From contig NZ_MUIZ01000003.1 in assembly GCF_002154895.1 (NCBI RefSeq), forward strand, positions 248,001 to 312,000: a DNA stretch of 64,000 nucleotides. The letters run 5' to 3'. The notes under the pieces are model-generated. The model saw only the letters and a list, made by a program, of their open reading frames with translations. It was not told where the DNA came from and did not search any database. Shown here one piece after another: positions 35,464 through 45,206 of the stretch. The translations under genes and the position numbers were made by a program. Numbering within the stretch: the stretch's first letter is position 1; each line of letters opens with the position of its first letter. Source of the stretch: Lactococcus petauri. GTDB taxonomy: Bacteria > Bacillota > Bacilli > Lactobacillales > Streptococcaceae.

Positions 35464-35611
35464 AAATAAAAGATAGATGTAGCCAAGAGCCAATAAAGTG
35501 ATCTTCATTTCGCTTCCCTAAACATAATGGCTCAAAGAATCAATCCCCTTTGATTCCCGACTACTCCTTTTCCTTCCCACACATTTGTTGGCTCTTGTGG
35601 GAAGGTTTTTT
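35464..35611 (+). ncRNA. Candidate small RNA or terminated leader, about 148 nt
   Basis: No ORF of note and no gene before its terminator. It ends in a strong terminator CCTTCCCACA / TGTGGGAAGG (35572-35581, 35596-35605) with a T run. A 5' segment AAGAGCCAA (35485-35493) is complementary to TTGGCTCTT in the terminator loop and 3' arm (35588-35596), and its GAGCCA core also fits TGGCTC at 35528-35533. I do not recognise 6S, 4.5S, tmRNA, RNase P RNA or a known riboswitch. The rest of the 384-nt gap (35317-35700) holds the rnpA promoter and the promoter of the next gene. Confidence 0.55.
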
Positions 35612-35683
35612 CATACGAAATCATATTTATTGGTATGAACGTTATGTCTCTTAGGTAATATTATTCCTATTTTCCTTAAAAAA

Positions 35684-35703
35684 TTTGGTATAATAATGCG
35701 ATG
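35684..35703 (+). promoter_or_regulatory. Extended -10 promoter abutting the start codon (possible leaderless mRNA)
   Basis: TGG-TATAAT (TATAAT at 35689-35694) is followed by 6 nt and ATG 35701. No ribosome-binding site and no clear -35 are visible. Confidence 0.6.
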
Positions 35704-36636
35704 AAAAAACGTAAAAAGAAAATTTTCGCTTTATGGACAATTAGTATCATAAGCCTACTGCTGCTCGTTGATTTGGGGATTACTTATTATTTCTACTCCG
35801 TTGCCTATGTCCGCAATGATGCTCCCGTGGGCCAAGTTCAAGCATCAAGTAAAAATTATCCTCTTGTCACACAATTTGATAAGCTGAATAAAAAAACACT
35901 TACCATGGAAAATGGTGGCTTAAAGCTCAATGCTTGGTACATCCCAGCAGAACATAAAACAAATAAAACAGTTATTGTTGTCCACGGTTTTCGCCAAAAT
36001 AAAGAAGCGATGCGCCAATATGGACAACTCTTCCATGATTTAGGCTATAATGTGCTTATGCCTGACAATCGTGCTGCTGGAGCCTCAGAAGGTCAGCTCA
36101 TTACTTATGGTTACTACGATAAAAAAGACGTGATTGCCTGGTCAAAAAAATTAACACAAGAAAACCCTGAAAGTCGTATTACTTTATTTGGACTTTCTAT
36201 GGGAGCTGCAACTGTTATGATGGCATCAAGTGAGACAGAATTACCTAGCTCTGTCAACAGTATTATCGAAGATTGTGGCTATACTGATGTTTGGTCGGAA
36301 ATTACCTATCAAGCCAAATCGACCTACAATATTCCGCCATTTCCCCTTGTCTATAGTTTATCCGCTATGAATAAAGTGCGCCAAGGTTGGTTTTTAAAAG
36401 AAGCAAGTGCGACACAAGCACTCTCTCAAAACAATCGCCCTATCCTCCTTATCCACGGCGATTCAGACACGTATGTGCCTACGTCAATGCTTAAGGAAAA
36501 CTACCAAGCAGTCAAGACAGGAACACCAAAGGAAATGCTTTTGATTAATGGTGCTGCACATGCCAAGGCCTTTGAGACAAATCCTCAACTTTACCGTCAA
36601 TCTGTTGAAAAATTTCTGAAAAACTATAACGGTTGA
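35701..36636 (+). CDS. Alpha/beta hydrolase with N-terminal membrane anchor
   Basis: 311 residues. A basic start and one hydrophobic helix (about 10-33) suggest a membrane-anchored protein with an outside catalytic domain. VIVVHGFRQNKEAM is the oxyanion-hole strand, the nucleophile elbow is GLSMGA near 165, and Asp in LIHGDSDTYVP and His in GAAHAKAF complete the triad. It resembles B. subtilis YqkD-type hydrolases. The substrate is unknown. Confidence 0.85.
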   Translation: MKKRKKKIFALWTISIISLLLLVDLGITYYFYSVAYVRNDAPVGQVQASSKNYPLVTQFDKLNKKTLTMENGGLKLNAWYIPAEHKTNKTVIVVHGFRQNKEAMRQYGQLFHDLGYNVLMPDNRAAGASEGQLITYGYYDKKDVIAWSKKLTQENPESRITLFGLSMGAATVMMASSETELPSSVNSIIEDCGYTDVWSEITYQAKSTYNIPPFPLVYSLSAMNKVRQGWFLKEASATQALSQNNRPILLIHGDSDTYVPTSMLKENYQAVKTGTPKEMLLINGAAHAKAFETNPQLYRQSVEKFLKNYNG

Positions 36637-36674
36637 TTATTTTACAGTGCTAAACACCCTATTACAGTTTATTC

Positions 36675-36703
36675 TTGCATTCCCCTTCCTAAAATGGTAT
36701 TAT
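36675..36703 (+). promoter_or_regulatory. tRNA-Leu promoter
   Basis: -35 TTGCAT (36675-36680), 17-bp spacer, -10 TATTAT (36698-36703), 16 nt before the mature tRNA. Confidence 0.75.
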
Positions 36704-36719
36704 ATTAAAGTACCAATTC

Positions 36720-36805
36720 GCGGAAGTGGCGGAATTGGCAGACGCGCAGGATTAAGGATCCTGTGGCCTATCTTGGCTGTGCGGGTTCAAGTCCCGCCTT
36801 CCGCA
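36720..36805 (+). tRNA. tRNA-Leu (anticodon AAG)
   Basis: 86 nt with a class-II long variable arm. The acceptor stem is GCGGAAG / CTTCCGC and the T arm is GCGGG-TTCAAGT-CCCGC. The anticodon stem CAGGA / TCCTG encloses loop TTAAGGA, placing AAG at positions 34-36, reading CUU. CCA is not encoded and must be added. It stands alone with its own promoter and terminator. Confidence 0.95.
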
Positions 36806-36813
36806 TATTATTT

Positions 36814-36842
36814 AAACGTCTAGTAATTAGACGTTTTTTTGT
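36814..36842 (+). terminator. Terminator of tRNA-Leu
   Basis: AAACGTCTA / TAGACGTTT (36814-36822, 36828-36836), loop GTAAT, followed by a T run. Confidence 0.92.
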
Positions 36843-36957
36843 TTTCTCATCTGCTTCAAAATCATTCACAAAAATGGTATAATAATGACATCAAGAAACT
36901 ATATATTTGCAATACTCAAGGCACTTAAGTCTTGAAACAAGGAGATAATAAACCACG

Positions 36958-37257
36958 ATGATGAATATGCAAAACATGATGAAGCAAGCACAAAAATTGC
37001 AAAAACAAATGCAAGCTTCACAAGAAGAAATTGCCAACACTACTTTTTTTGGTAAAGCAGCACAAGATTTAGTAATCGCTGAATTTTCTGGTGATCGTAA
37101 ATTAACAAACTTGACAATCAAGAGTGATGTGATTGACCCTGAAGATCCTGAAACATTGCAAGATTTGGTTGCAGATGCTGTAAATGATGCTCTCACTCAA
37201 ATCGAAAAAACTACTGAACAAAAACTCGGTAAGTTCTCTAAAGGACTCCCCTTCTAA
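36958..37257 (+). CDS. YbaB/EbfC family nucleoid-associated protein
   Basis: 99 residues. [20 protein letters not shown] and the segment [20 protein letters not shown] match YbaB, a homodimeric DNA-binding protein. The start is ATG 36958 or 36961; AAGGAGA lies 11-14 nt upstream. It is monocistronic here, not next to dnaX or recR as in many genomes. Confidence 0.93.
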   Translation: MMNMQNMMKQAQKLQKQMQASQEEIANTTFFGKAAQDLVIAEFSGDRKLTNLTIKSDVIDPEDPETLQDLVADAVNDALTQIEKTTEQKLGKFSKGLPF

Positions 37258-37263
37258 TAAAAT

Positions 37264-37285
37264 AGCCTCTGAAGGCTTTTTTATT
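37264..37285 (+). terminator. Terminator of ybaB
   Basis: AGCCT / AGGCT (37264-37268, 37273-37277), loop CTGA, then a T run. Confidence 0.8.
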
Positions 37286-37349
37286 TTATTCTTCTTATTA
37301 ATTAGAATAATAAATTCGAAAATAAGGACTTTGATCATTCTTAAAATAC

Positions 37350-37378
37350 AAAAAAAAGCGCGAATTTCTTCGCGTTTT
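37350..37378 (-). terminator. Terminator of ptsHI
   Basis: CGCGAA / TTCGCG (37359-37364, 37369-37374) with flanking A and T runs; on the minus strand it ends in a long T tract just after ptsI. Confidence 0.85.
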
Positions 37379-37380
37379 TC

Positions 37381-39108
37381 TTATTTTGTATATTCTTCAA
37401 CGAGTGCGACAACTTCTTCCATTGTTGCACATTCAGTAAGAGCTTTGTTTGAAAGTTCTTCCATCTTAGTTGAGTCCAAACGTTTCATCAATGAACGTGT
37501 TTGGAGAACAGATGTTGCTGACATTGAGAATTCATCAAGTCCGATACCCATGAGAAGTGGAACAGCAGTTTGATCACCGGCCATTTCACCACACATACCA
37601 GCCCATTTGCCTTCTGCATGCGCAGCTTTAACAACATTGTTGATAAGGCGAAGGATAGATGGGTTGTAAGGTTGGTAAAGGTATGAAACTTGTTCATTCA
37701 TACGGTCTGCAGCCATTGTGTATTGGATCAAATCGTTAGTACCAATTGAGAAGAAATCAACTTCCTTCGCAAATTGGTCAGCCAACATTGCTGCTGCTGG
37801 GATTTCAATCATGATACCTACTTCGATACCTTCAGCTACTGGAACACCTTCGGCGATCAATTTAGCTTTTTCTTCGTCGTAGATTTTCTTAGCAGCACGG
37901 AATTCTGTAACCAATGCAACCATTGGGAACATGATACGGAGTGTACCGTGAACTGATGCACGGAGAAGTGCACGAAGTTGTGTGCGGAACATTGCATCAC
38001 CACTATTAGAAAGTGAGATACGTAAAGCACGCCAACCCAAGAATGGATTCATTTCTTCTGGCAAGTCGAAGTATGGCAATGTTTTGTCACCACCGATGTC
38101 CATTGTACGAACAACGACTGGTTTACCATTCATGCCTTCAAGTACTGCTTTGTAAGCTTCGTATTGATCTTCTTCCGTTGGGAAGTCTTGAGCATCCATA
38201 TAGAGGAACTCTGTACGGTAAAGACCAACAGCTTCTGCACCATTGTCGTTAACACCTTCAACATCTTTAGGTGTACCAATGTTTGCAGCTAACTCAAAGT
38301 GTTTACCATCAGCTGTTACTGTTTCAGCATCTTTAAGAGCAGCCCATTCAGCTTTTTGTGCCGCATACGCTTCACCAGCTGCGTGGAATTCGCTTTGTTG
38401 CTCTGGAGTAGGATCAAGAACAACTTCACCTGTTAAGCCTGATACAGCCATAAGTTGACCTTCAGAAACAAGTTCAGTGATATTGTTTGTACCCAATACA
38501 GCAGGGATTTCAAGCGTACGTGCCATGATTGCTGAGTGAGATGTACGTCCACCAATGTTTGTAACAAAGGCCTTAACGTACTTCTTATCAAGCTGTGCAG
38601 TATCTGATGGTGTCAAGTCTTCAGCAACAATAATCACTTCTTCGTTAATCAAAGCTGGGCTTGGCAATTTAACACCAAGAAGGTTTGCCATTACACGTTT
38701 TGTAACGTCTTTAATATCGGCAGCGCGCTCTTGCATGTAAGCATTGTCTTCCATACCTTCAAAGATAGCAATGAACATGTCAGTGATTTCTTTAAGGGCT
38801 GCTTCAGCATTAACTTTTTTAGATTCAATAGTAGCTTTGATTTGAGCGGTCATATCTGGGTCTGCAAGAACCATCATGTGTGCGTCAAATACGGCTGCGG
38901 CTTCTTCTCCGAGGCTATCTACTGCTTTATCTTTAATGATTTGAAGCTCGCTTTGAGCGGCAGCAAGAGCTGCATCAAGACGAGCTTCTTCATTTTCGAT
39001 ATTCTCAACAGTCACTGTCTCAAATGACAAATCAGGTTGAACAAGCAAGTATGCCTTCGCTACGGCTACACCTGATGATGCAGCGATACCTTTAAGCATA
39101 GATGTCAT
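37381..39108 (-). CDS. ptsI: Phosphotransferase system Enzyme I
   Basis: 575 residues. The phosphorylated His is in [12 protein letters not shown] near 190; PEP-binding segments include MFPMV and [10 protein letters not shown], and the C-terminal Cys is in [11 protein letters not shown] near 505. It transfers phosphate from PEP to HPr. The start codon overlaps the ptsH stop by one base. Confidence 0.98.
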   Translation of the reverse strand: MTSMLKGIAASSGVAVAKAYLLVQPDLSFETVTVENIENEEARLDAALAAAQSELQIIKDKAVDSLGEEAAAVFDAHMMVLADPDMTAQIKATIESKKVNAEAALKEITDMFIAIFEGMEDNAYMQERAADIKDVTKRVMANLLGVKLPSPALINEEVIIVAEDLTPSDTAQLDKKYVKAFVTNIGGRTSHSAIMARTLEIPAVLGTNNITELVSEGQLMAVSGLTGEVVLDPTPEQQSEFHAAGEAYAAQKAEWAALKDAETVTADGKHFELAANIGTPKDVEGVNDNGAEAVGLYRTEFLYMDAQDFPTEEDQYEAYKAVLEGMNGKPVVVRTMDIGGDKTLPYFDLPEEMNPFLGWRALRISLSNSGDAMFRTQLRALLRASVHGTLRIMFPMVALVTEFRAAKKIYDEEKAKLIAEGVPVAEGIEVGIMIEIPAAAMLADQFAKEVDFFSIGTNDLIQYTMAADRMNEQVSYLYQPYNPSILRLINNVVKAAHAEGKWAGMCGEMAGDQTAVPLLMGIGLDEFSMSATSVLQTRSLMKRLDSTKMEELSNKALTECATMEEVVALVEEYTK

Positions 39109-39374
39109 TATTCAGCAAGACCTTCCTTAACCATTGTTTCAGCGATTGTGCTCAATGCGTCATCAGCATCAGCACCTTCAGCAGTGATAGTTACATCAGC
39201 GCCTTGACCAACACCGAGTGACATAACACCCATGATTGATTTAAGGTTTACAGATTTACCTTTGTATTCAAGGTTAATTTCTGAAGTGAATTTAGAAGCT
39301 GTTTGAACGAGCAATGTAGCTGGACGTGCGTGGATACCAGTTTCTGCAACGATGTGGAATTCTTTAGATGCCAT
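39108..39374 (-). CDS. ptsH: Phosphocarrier protein HPr
   Basis: 88 residues. His15 in GIHARP receives phosphate from Enzyme I. Ser46 in [12 protein letters not shown] is the HPr-kinase site whose phosphoform is the CcpA corepressor. This connects it to the cre sites seen at arcA, arcC and the aldo/keto reductase gene in this window. Confidence 0.98.
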   Translation of the reverse strand: MASKEFHIVAETGIHARPATLLVQTASKFTSEINLEYKGKSVNLKSIMGVMSLGVGQGADVTITAEGADADDALSTIAETMVKEGLAE

Positions 39375-39442
39375 TTTTGGAATCTCCTTATTTCAATTTT
39401 TATTCGATAATGCCTTTTTGTTCAGCATATCTATACTTTAAC

Positions 39443-39471
39443 ATTATACTACAAAGTGAAAAGGTTTGCAA
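39443..39471 (-). promoter_or_regulatory. ptsHI promoter
   Basis: -35 TTGCAA (39466-39471), 17-bp spacer, -10 TATAAT (39443-39448) on the minus strand; leader about 60 nt. Confidence 0.8.
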
Positions 39472-39530
39472 TCATTTTTTCATTAAATTATCTTCATCAT
39501 TTCGGCTTTTTTATTTATCCTCTGAAATTA

Positions 39531-40559
39531 TTATATTTCCGCTTGATAAATCTCCTGAATCAAGGCCTCTGTTTTCTCCCAACCAAGACAAGCATCCGTG
39601 ATTGATTTTCCAAACACTTCCGGTCGGTCTTGACGTCCATCTTCTAAATACGACTCAATCATAAAGCCTCGTACATAACGGCGTATTTTTTCATCCCAAT
39701 CACGATTGACTAACGTTTGTCGTACAATTCGAATTTGCTCCATATATTTCTTCCCAGAGTTATCATGATTGGTATCCACAATGATAAAGGGATTCTTTAA
39801 TCCCATTTTTTCGTAATTTGCAATGACTTCCTGCAAATTATCCGTATAGTAATTGGGAAGATTTTTGCCATGCTCGTCCTGCCCCCCACGTAAAATGGCA
39901 TGTGCCAAAGGGTTCCCTGCAGTTTGAACTTCTGCACGGCCAAAGAGAAAGTCTTGCTCTTGCTGTGCTGCGTAAATGCCATTTAGCATGACTTTGATAT
40001 TACCAGAAGTTGGATTTTTCATCCCCGTTGGCGCATCAATACCGGAAGCCACGAAGCGATGTTGCTGATTTTCCACTGAGCGGGCGCCAACTGCGTAATA
40101 AGAAACTAAATCATCTACTAAAGGCAAGTTCTCTGGGTACAACATTTCATCAGCAGTGGTCAGTCCAGTTTGTGTAATAACTTTATAGTGAAGATCACGT
40201 ACCATACGAATACCATTGATAAGATCAGCTTCACCTGCTGCATCTGGTTGATGAATGATCCCTTTATAACCTTCCCCGTTTGTTCGCGGTTTCGCTGTAT
40301 AAACACGCATTACCATGAAAATCTTGTCTTTTACTTTTTCTTGGAGTTTAGCCAAACGATGTGCGTACTCCAGAACAGCTGCTTCATTGTCCGAGGAACA
40401 AGGACCAATAATTAATAAAAGCCGGGAATCCTCACCTTTGATAATTGCTTCTAATTCTCTGTCTCTTGCTTCTTTTCGCTGATGTTGTTCGCTATCAAGG
40501 TGGCCCAGCATTTTGACTGCATCAACATTTATCTCTGGGCTTATTATTTTGAAAGACAT
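39531..40559 (-). CDS. 3-deoxy-7-phosphoheptulonate (DAHP) synthase, class I
   Basis: 342 residues, AroFGH type. LLIIGPCSSDNEAAVLEYA (PEP site), RVYTAKPRTNGEGYKG, VARSVENQQHR-like GARSVENQQHRFVASGI and ILRGG are present. It condenses PEP and erythrose 4-phosphate, the first step of the aromatic amino acid pathway. Which aromatic amino acid inhibits it cannot be read here. No T-box is visible in the 100-nt leader region. Confidence 0.95.
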   Translation of the reverse strand: MSFKIISPEINVDAVKMLGHLDSEQHQRKEARDRELEAIIKGEDSRLLLIIGPCSSDNEAAVLEYAHRLAKLQEKVKDKIFMVMRVYTAKPRTNGEGYKGIIHQPDAAGEADLINGIRMVRDLHYKVITQTGLTTADEMLYPENLPLVDDLVSYYAVGARSVENQQHRFVASGIDAPTGMKNPTSGNIKVMLNGIYAAQQEQDFLFGRAEVQTAGNPLAHAILRGGQDEHGKNLPNYYTDNLQEVIANYEKMGLKNPFIIVDTNHDNSGKKYMEQIRIVRQTLVNRDWDEKIRRYVRGFMIESYLEDGRQDRPEVFGKSITDACLGWEKTEALIQEIYQAEI

Positions 40560-40611
40560 CTTTCTCCTTTCAATTTATTGATATCTTTTGTATTTATCAA
40601 CTTAGAAAAAT

Positions 40612-40636
40612 GAAACACCCTAAGTTAGGGTGTTTC
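40612..40636 (-). terminator. Terminator of secA
   Basis: A perfect 11-bp stem GAAACACCCTA / TAGGGTGTTTC (40612-40622, 40626-40636) with a 3-nt loop. Confidence 0.85.
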
Positions 40637-40658
40637 GTCTATTTTATCACTTTTTTAT

Positions 40659-43232
40659 CTAAGCTGTGTGAACGCGACCATGACAGTTCTTATATTTTTT
40701 ACCTGAACCACATGGACACATGTCATTACGGCCAACTTTACTGAAATCAATACCTTCTGCAGAGGATTGTCCCACATTTGTCAAGTTTTCTTGTGAAGCC
40801 GTTACAGTTACACGCGGTGCTTGTTCTTGAACAGCGGTTTGCGGATGAATTTGAGCTTTCATCATCAAACGAGTTACTTCAAACTCAATAGCTCCAATCA
40901 TGTTATTAAACATTTTGTGCGATTCTTCTTGATATTCAACAATCGGATTGTTTTGTGCATAACCACGCAAGCCTACAGACTGACGCATTTGATCCAAATG
41001 ATCGATATGCTCAGACCAATTGTTGTCTACTACACGAAGGATAACAGCACGTTGGAAGTCAATCTGACGCTCTTTATCGCCCAAGCGTTCCATTTGTGTT
41101 GCATAATGTTCTTTAACTTTTTCAAAAAGAAAATCTTTAATTTCTTGTGGGCTTTTACCACGAAGATCTTCAATGCTAAAGACATCCGCTGAAAGCATTG
41201 TATTTTCAACAGTTTCATAAAGATTGAGCAGATTTGCTTCTTCTTGAAGATCTCCTGTTGCTGCATGGCCGTCAACTTGGCGATCGATTGTACGCTTAAA
41301 CATACCATACAGAGCAGGTGTCATATCTTCAGTTGCTACAATCACTTCATGGCGTTGTGCATAAATAACTTCACGTTGTTCACGAATCACATCATCATAT
41401 TGCAAGACTTGTTTACGTGAATCGTAGTTATTTCCTTCGACACGTTTCTGTGAACCTTCGATTTGTCGTGTGATTAAGCCAGATTTGATGACGGCATCAT
41501 CACCACTGATACGCATACGATCAAGGAAGGCAGAAACGCGTTCGGAACCAAAACGTTTCATTAAGTCATCTTCAAGTGAAAGATAAAATTGAGAGACACC
41601 AGCATCCCCTTGACGACCAGAACGTCCACGGAGCTGATTATCGATACGACGACTTTCATGACGTTCAGTACCGATTACCGCAAGACCTTGATATTCTGGA
41701 TTTGGATGTTCTTTAACACCAGGGCCAAGCTTGATGTCTGTACCACGACCAGCCATATTGGTCGCAATGGTTACCGCACCTTGTTGACCGGCATTCATAA
41801 TGATTTGTGCTTCACGGAAGTGGTTTTTCGCATTCAAAACTTCATGCGGGATTTTAGCTTCGACCAATTTTTTCGAAATAATCTCAGAAGTTTCAACAGC
41901 CACAGTACCAATCAAAATAGGTTGTCCCTCAGCATGACGTTTCTTCACGTCATCCAAGACAGCATTTAGTTTTGCTTCAAGGGTTGGATAAAGCAAGTCT
42001 GGATGGTCCACACGACGGATTGGGCGGTTCGTTGGAATCGGAATAATTTGAATATTATAGATTTCACGGAACTCTTCTTCTTCCGTTTTCGCTGTACCAG
42101 TCATCCCTGACAATTTTTTGTACATACGGAAGTAGTTTTGAATCGTAATTGAAGCCATGGTTTTAGATTCATCTTGAATCGGCACACCTTCTTTGGCTTC
42201 AATCGCTTGGTGTAAACCATCAGAATAGCGACGACCAGGCATTGTCCGACCTGTAAACTGGTCAATAATCAAGACTTCTTGTTGGTCATCAACCATATAA
42301 TCAATATCATGAAGCATGATATAGTTGGCGCGGAGTGCATTGTCCACAAAGTGAGTCAAGGCAACATTTTCCATGTCATAAAGGTTTTCAATATCAAAGA
42401 AACGTTCTGCTTTATCTATCCCCTCATCTGTGAGTGAAATAGTTTTAGATTGCAAGTCAATCTTATAGTCATCGCCCTCTTCATAGTCTTCACGACCAAC
42501 CAAAGTCTTAGCAAACTGATCTGCACGGTAATAAAGCGCAGAAGAGCCCTCTGCTTGACCTGAAATAATCAATGGTGTGCGCGCCTCATCAATCAAGATG
42601 GAGTCAACCTCATCGACAAGAGCATAGTTGAGCGGACGCTGTACCATATCTTCAAAACGAGTGACCATGTTGTCACGCAAGTAGTCGAAACCAAGCTCAG
42701 ATGATGTCGAATAAGTGATATCACAGTTATATGCTTCACGTTTTTCTTCTGGTGACTTAGAGTTAAGGTTAAGTCCAACAGTCAAACCGAGCCAGTTGTA
42801 TAATTCACCCATTTCGGTTGCATCACGTGTTGTCAAATACTCGTTGACTGTTACTACGTGTACACCTTTGCCAGAAATCGCATTTAAATAAACTGGCATG
42901 GTAGCTGTCAAAGTTTTACCTTCACCAGTACGCATCTCCGGAACGTCACCATTGTGGAGGACAATCCCCCCCATAATTTGCACGTGGAAAGGAAAAAGAC
43001 CAAGGACACGTTTTGCTGCTTCACGGCAGACAGCAAAAACTTCATACAGCATGTCGTCAAGACTCTCACCGGCAGCTGCACGTTCTCTAAATTCTTCTGT
43101 TTTGGCCTGCAGTTGCTCATCTGCAAGGGCAGCCATTTCTTCTTCGTATGATTCGACTTTTTGAGCCATTTTATGTAATCTTTTGAGCTCTTTTTTGTCG
43201 TTTTCTACTAATTTTTTAATAATATTTGCCAT
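40659..43232 (-). CDS. secA: Preprotein translocase ATPase SecA
   Basis: 857 residues. Walker [12 protein letters not shown] is near 102 and the [15 protein letters not shown] segment near 207. Helicase motifs [15 protein letters not shown] and [11 protein letters not shown] follow, and the C-terminal zinc motif is [14 protein letters not shown]. It drives secreted proteins through SecYEG. It is monocistronic with its own terminator. Confidence 0.98.
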   Translation of the reverse strand: MANIIKKLVENDKKELKRLHKMAQKVESYEEEMAALADEQLQAKTEEFRERAAAGESLDDMLYEVFAVCREAAKRVLGLFPFHVQIMGGIVLHNGDVPEMRTGEGKTLTATMPVYLNAISGKGVHVVTVNEYLTTRDATEMGELYNWLGLTVGLNLNSKSPEEKREAYNCDITYSTSSELGFDYLRDNMVTRFEDMVQRPLNYALVDEVDSILIDEARTPLIISGQAEGSSALYYRADQFAKTLVGREDYEEGDDYKIDLQSKTISLTDEGIDKAERFFDIENLYDMENVALTHFVDNALRANYIMLHDIDYMVDDQQEVLIIDQFTGRTMPGRRYSDGLHQAIEAKEGVPIQDESKTMASITIQNYFRMYKKLSGMTGTAKTEEEEFREIYNIQIIPIPTNRPIRRVDHPDLLYPTLEAKLNAVLDDVKKRHAEGQPILIGTVAVETSEIISKKLVEAKIPHEVLNAKNHFREAQIIMNAGQQGAVTIATNMAGRGTDIKLGPGVKEHPNPEYQGLAVIGTERHESRRIDNQLRGRSGRQGDAGVSQFYLSLEDDLMKRFGSERVSAFLDRMRISGDDAVIKSGLITRQIEGSQKRVEGNNYDSRKQVLQYDDVIREQREVIYAQRHEVIVATEDMTPALYGMFKRTIDRQVDGHAATGDLQEEANLLNLYETVENTMLSADVFSIEDLRGKSPQEIKDFLFEKVKEHYATQMERLGDKERQIDFQRAVILRVVDNNWSEHIDHLDQMRQSVGLRGYAQNNPIVEYQEESHKMFNNMIGAIEFEVTRLMMKAQIHPQTAVQEQAPRVTVTASQENLTNVGQSSAEGIDFSKVGRNDMCPCGSGKKYKNCHGRVHTA

Positions 43233-43331
43233 GTATTCTCCGTTTACTATCCAATAAGGGATATTTCCTTAATTTTAGCATTTTTAAAGGTTTTTTCCAA
43301 TAGTTACCTCAAAAATATCAATACAACTGTA

Positions 43332-43952
43332 TCATTTAGCAACGTATTTGTAATTTGGATCGATTTCCTTATCGAGTTGAGCAAATGCAGCTTCCAAACG
43401 GCGATTTACTTCTTCGATACCTTCAGCATTTGCTTTTTTAATATCTGAAATATCAATAGGTTCCCCAAAATTCAATTGTACTTTTTCACGCTTAAAAATA
43501 CCCTTCATTGATAAAGGACCTTGATAAACAGCAGGAACAATCCGAACTTTTGCCATTTTAGCGATAATCGTAACACCGCCTTTGAGTTCGTTGGAGTGCC
43601 GTGAACCTGTTGGAAACATGATGAGAGATTTGTCTGATTTTTTTAGCATCTTTACCGGATACTGAATGACTTCACGTCCAGGATTTTCACGATCGACTGG
43701 GAAAGCCCCACATTTTTTAATCCACCACGCAAAGAAAGGATTTTTAAAAAGCTCTTTCTTGGCCATAAAGATAAACTGTTTTGGACGTGTCGCAAAAGCC
43801 ATGTAAACAGGATCAAGAATCATGCGGTGTGGCGCTACCAAAATATAATTCTCAGACTTGTCTGGAATGCGTTCCGTATGATGGTATGTAGCCTTACCAT
43901 TAAATATGAAAAGTAAAAAGCGAACTAAACCGCGTAAAAATATATAAAACAT
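43332..43952 (-). CDS. plsC: 1-acyl-sn-glycerol-3-phosphate acyltransferase
   Basis: 206 residues, PlsC family. The catalytic HX4D is HRMILD (residues 42-47). The second motif reads FPTGSRHSNELKGG where most enzymes have FPEGTRS. An N-terminal hydrophobic segment anchors it. It adds the second acyl chain to make phosphatidic acid. It may be the only PlsC, or a paralogue with altered acceptor choice given the motif change. Confidence 0.88.
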   Translation of the reverse strand: MFYIFLRGLVRFLLFIFNGKATYHHTERIPDKSENYILVAPHRMILDPVYMAFATRPKQFIFMAKKELFKNPFFAWWIKKCGAFPVDRENPGREVIQYPVKMLKKSDKSLIMFPTGSRHSNELKGGVTIIAKMAKVRIVPAVYQGPLSMKGIFKREKVQLNFGEPIDISDIKKANAEGIEEVNRRLEAAFAQLDKEIDPNYKYVAK

Positions 43953-44028
43953 AACTGTAGAATACTCCTAAAAATATTTAGCTTTATAAATTTTATACTA
44001 TTTACTTCAATTTGGCTAGTCAGAAAAG

Positions 44029-44055
44029 CAAAAAAACTCCTTCTGGAGTTTTTAT
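44029..44055 (-). terminator. Terminator of the HAD/dtd unit
   Basis: AAAACTCC / GGAGTTTT (44033-44040, 44045-44052), loop TTCT, T run on the minus strand. Confidence 0.88.
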
Positions 44056-44073
44056 TTATCAATTGACTTGACG

Positions 44074-44685
44074 CTAATCAATTTCTAAGTCGAGAATGGT
44101 CTGAGGCTTTTGGAGATGAATTGTTTGGAGCCCCACCTTCTGTGCTCCCACTATATTAGCTAAATTATCATCTATAAACAAAGTTTCCGCCGCCTGTAAA
44201 CCAGAGTATTCTAAAACCTCTTTAAACCCAGCCATATCTGGTTTTCTCAGGTGTAAACTATGTGAATAAAACACCTGTTTAAAGTAAGACTCCAAAGTTC
44301 TTCCCGTTTGTTCTGAGCATCTTTTTTCAAAACATTTTGCATGGATACTGTTAGTGTTTGAAAAGAGAAAAATGTTATATTTTTCAGAAATTCTTTCCAG
44401 ATAATTCATCCGCTCTGAACTGAAATCTTTCAAAATAAGATTCCAAGCTTCTTCTATCGCCTCATTATCCACATCGACTTTTGCTTCTTCTCGAAGGCGG
44501 TCACAAAATCCTTCTGGTGTAATGAGTCCCAACTCCAAAGCTTCGAAAAAATCCGCCTGTTTTTTCAAGGTGAAATAATCTTCGAAATCTGAAATACCTA
44601 ATTTGTGGAATTGCTGTATCATTCTTTCAAAATCTAGATCAAGAATCACACCGCCGAGATCAAAAATGATATTTTTAACTGTCAT
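44074..44685 (-). CDS. HAD-superfamily hydrolase, subfamily IA (YihX-like)
   Basis: 203 residues. Motif I is IIFDLGGVILDLD with nucleophile Asp9; the +2 residue is Gly, as in the DLGNV group of E. coli YihX. Motif II is FLFSNTNS, and motif IV FIDDNLANIVGAQKVG. A helical cap lies between. YihX dephosphorylates glucose 1-phosphate; the substrate here is unknown. It lies 17 nt downstream of dtd and is probably co-transcribed with it. Confidence 0.88.
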   Translation of the reverse strand: MTVKNIIFDLGGVILDLDFERMIQQFHKLGISDFEDYFTLKKQADFFEALELGLITPEGFCDRLREEAKVDVDNEAIEEAWNLILKDFSSERMNYLERISEKYNIFLFSNTNSIHAKCFEKRCSEQTGRTLESYFKQVFYSHSLHLRKPDMAGFKEVLEYSGLQAAETLFIDDNLANIVGAQKVGLQTIHLQKPQTILDLEID

Positions 44686-44702
44686 CGATTGTCCTCTGCT
44701 TT

Positions 44703-45152
44703 CTATTTTCGTGCACTTTTTGTATCAATAATTATTGTTACTGGCCCATCATTAATTAAACTGATTTCCATATCTGCACCGAATTCTCCTGCTTTAGTCG
44801 GAACAATCTGGTTAAGCTTTTCATTAAATTTAAGATACATCGCTTCTGCATATGCTGGATTCCCGGCTTGCGAAAAGCTTGGGCGTGTTCCTTTGCGAAT
44901 ATCCGCATAGAGTGTAAACTGTGAGATAGAAAGTACTTCGCCAGAGATATCTTGTACAGATAAGTTCATCTTGCCATTTTCATCTGAAAAAATACGCATT
45001 TTACTGATCTTGCGTACGGCATAATCTAAGTCAAAATCTGTATCTGCATCTTCTACTGCAACGAGAAGTAATAGGCCAGATGTGATTTGATTTCTGATTT
45101 TATTTTCAATTTTTACTGAAGCTTCTTTAACTCTTTGGATTACTATTTTCAT
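44703..45152 (-). CDS. dtd: D-aminoacyl-tRNA deacylase
   Basis: 149 residues. The invariant SQFTLYAD (78-85 region) and the C-terminal GPVTIII motif line the active site. It removes D-amino acids, and Gly from tRNA-Ala, without touching L-aminoacyl-tRNA. It lies 54 nt after rel, across a terminator; rel-dtd adjacency is common in Firmicutes. Confidence 0.95.
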   Translation of the reverse strand: MKIVIQRVKEASVKIENKIRNQITSGLLLLVAVEDADTDFDLDYAVRKISKMRIFSDENGKMNLSVQDISGEVLSISQFTLYADIRKGTRPSFSQAGNPAYAEAMYLKFNEKLNQIVPTKAGEFGADMEISLINDGPVTIIIDTKSARK

Positions 45153-45166
45153 AATTTCATTTTAAC

Positions 45167-45195
45167 AAAAAAACTATCCAAAAGGACAGTTTTTT
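45167..45195 (-). terminator. Terminator of rel
   Basis: AAAAACT / AGTTTTT stem extended by TCC / GGA (45169-45179, 45184-45194; one G-U on the minus strand), loop of four A in plus reading. It sits between rel and dtd and probably attenuates. Confidence 0.7.
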
Positions 45196-45206
45196 GCTAT
45201 TTTATG

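Noticed and set aside
35464-35611. Identification of the orphan RNA as 6S RNA, 4.5S RNA or tmRNA
   Set aside because: Its length and visible motifs fit none of them; it lacks the conserved SRP loop and any tRNA-like ends.
40560-40658. Possible T-box or aromatic-amino-acid attenuator before the DAHP synthase gene
   Set aside because: The leader is under 100 nt and holds only the secA terminator; no T-box core, specifier loop or leader peptide is visible.
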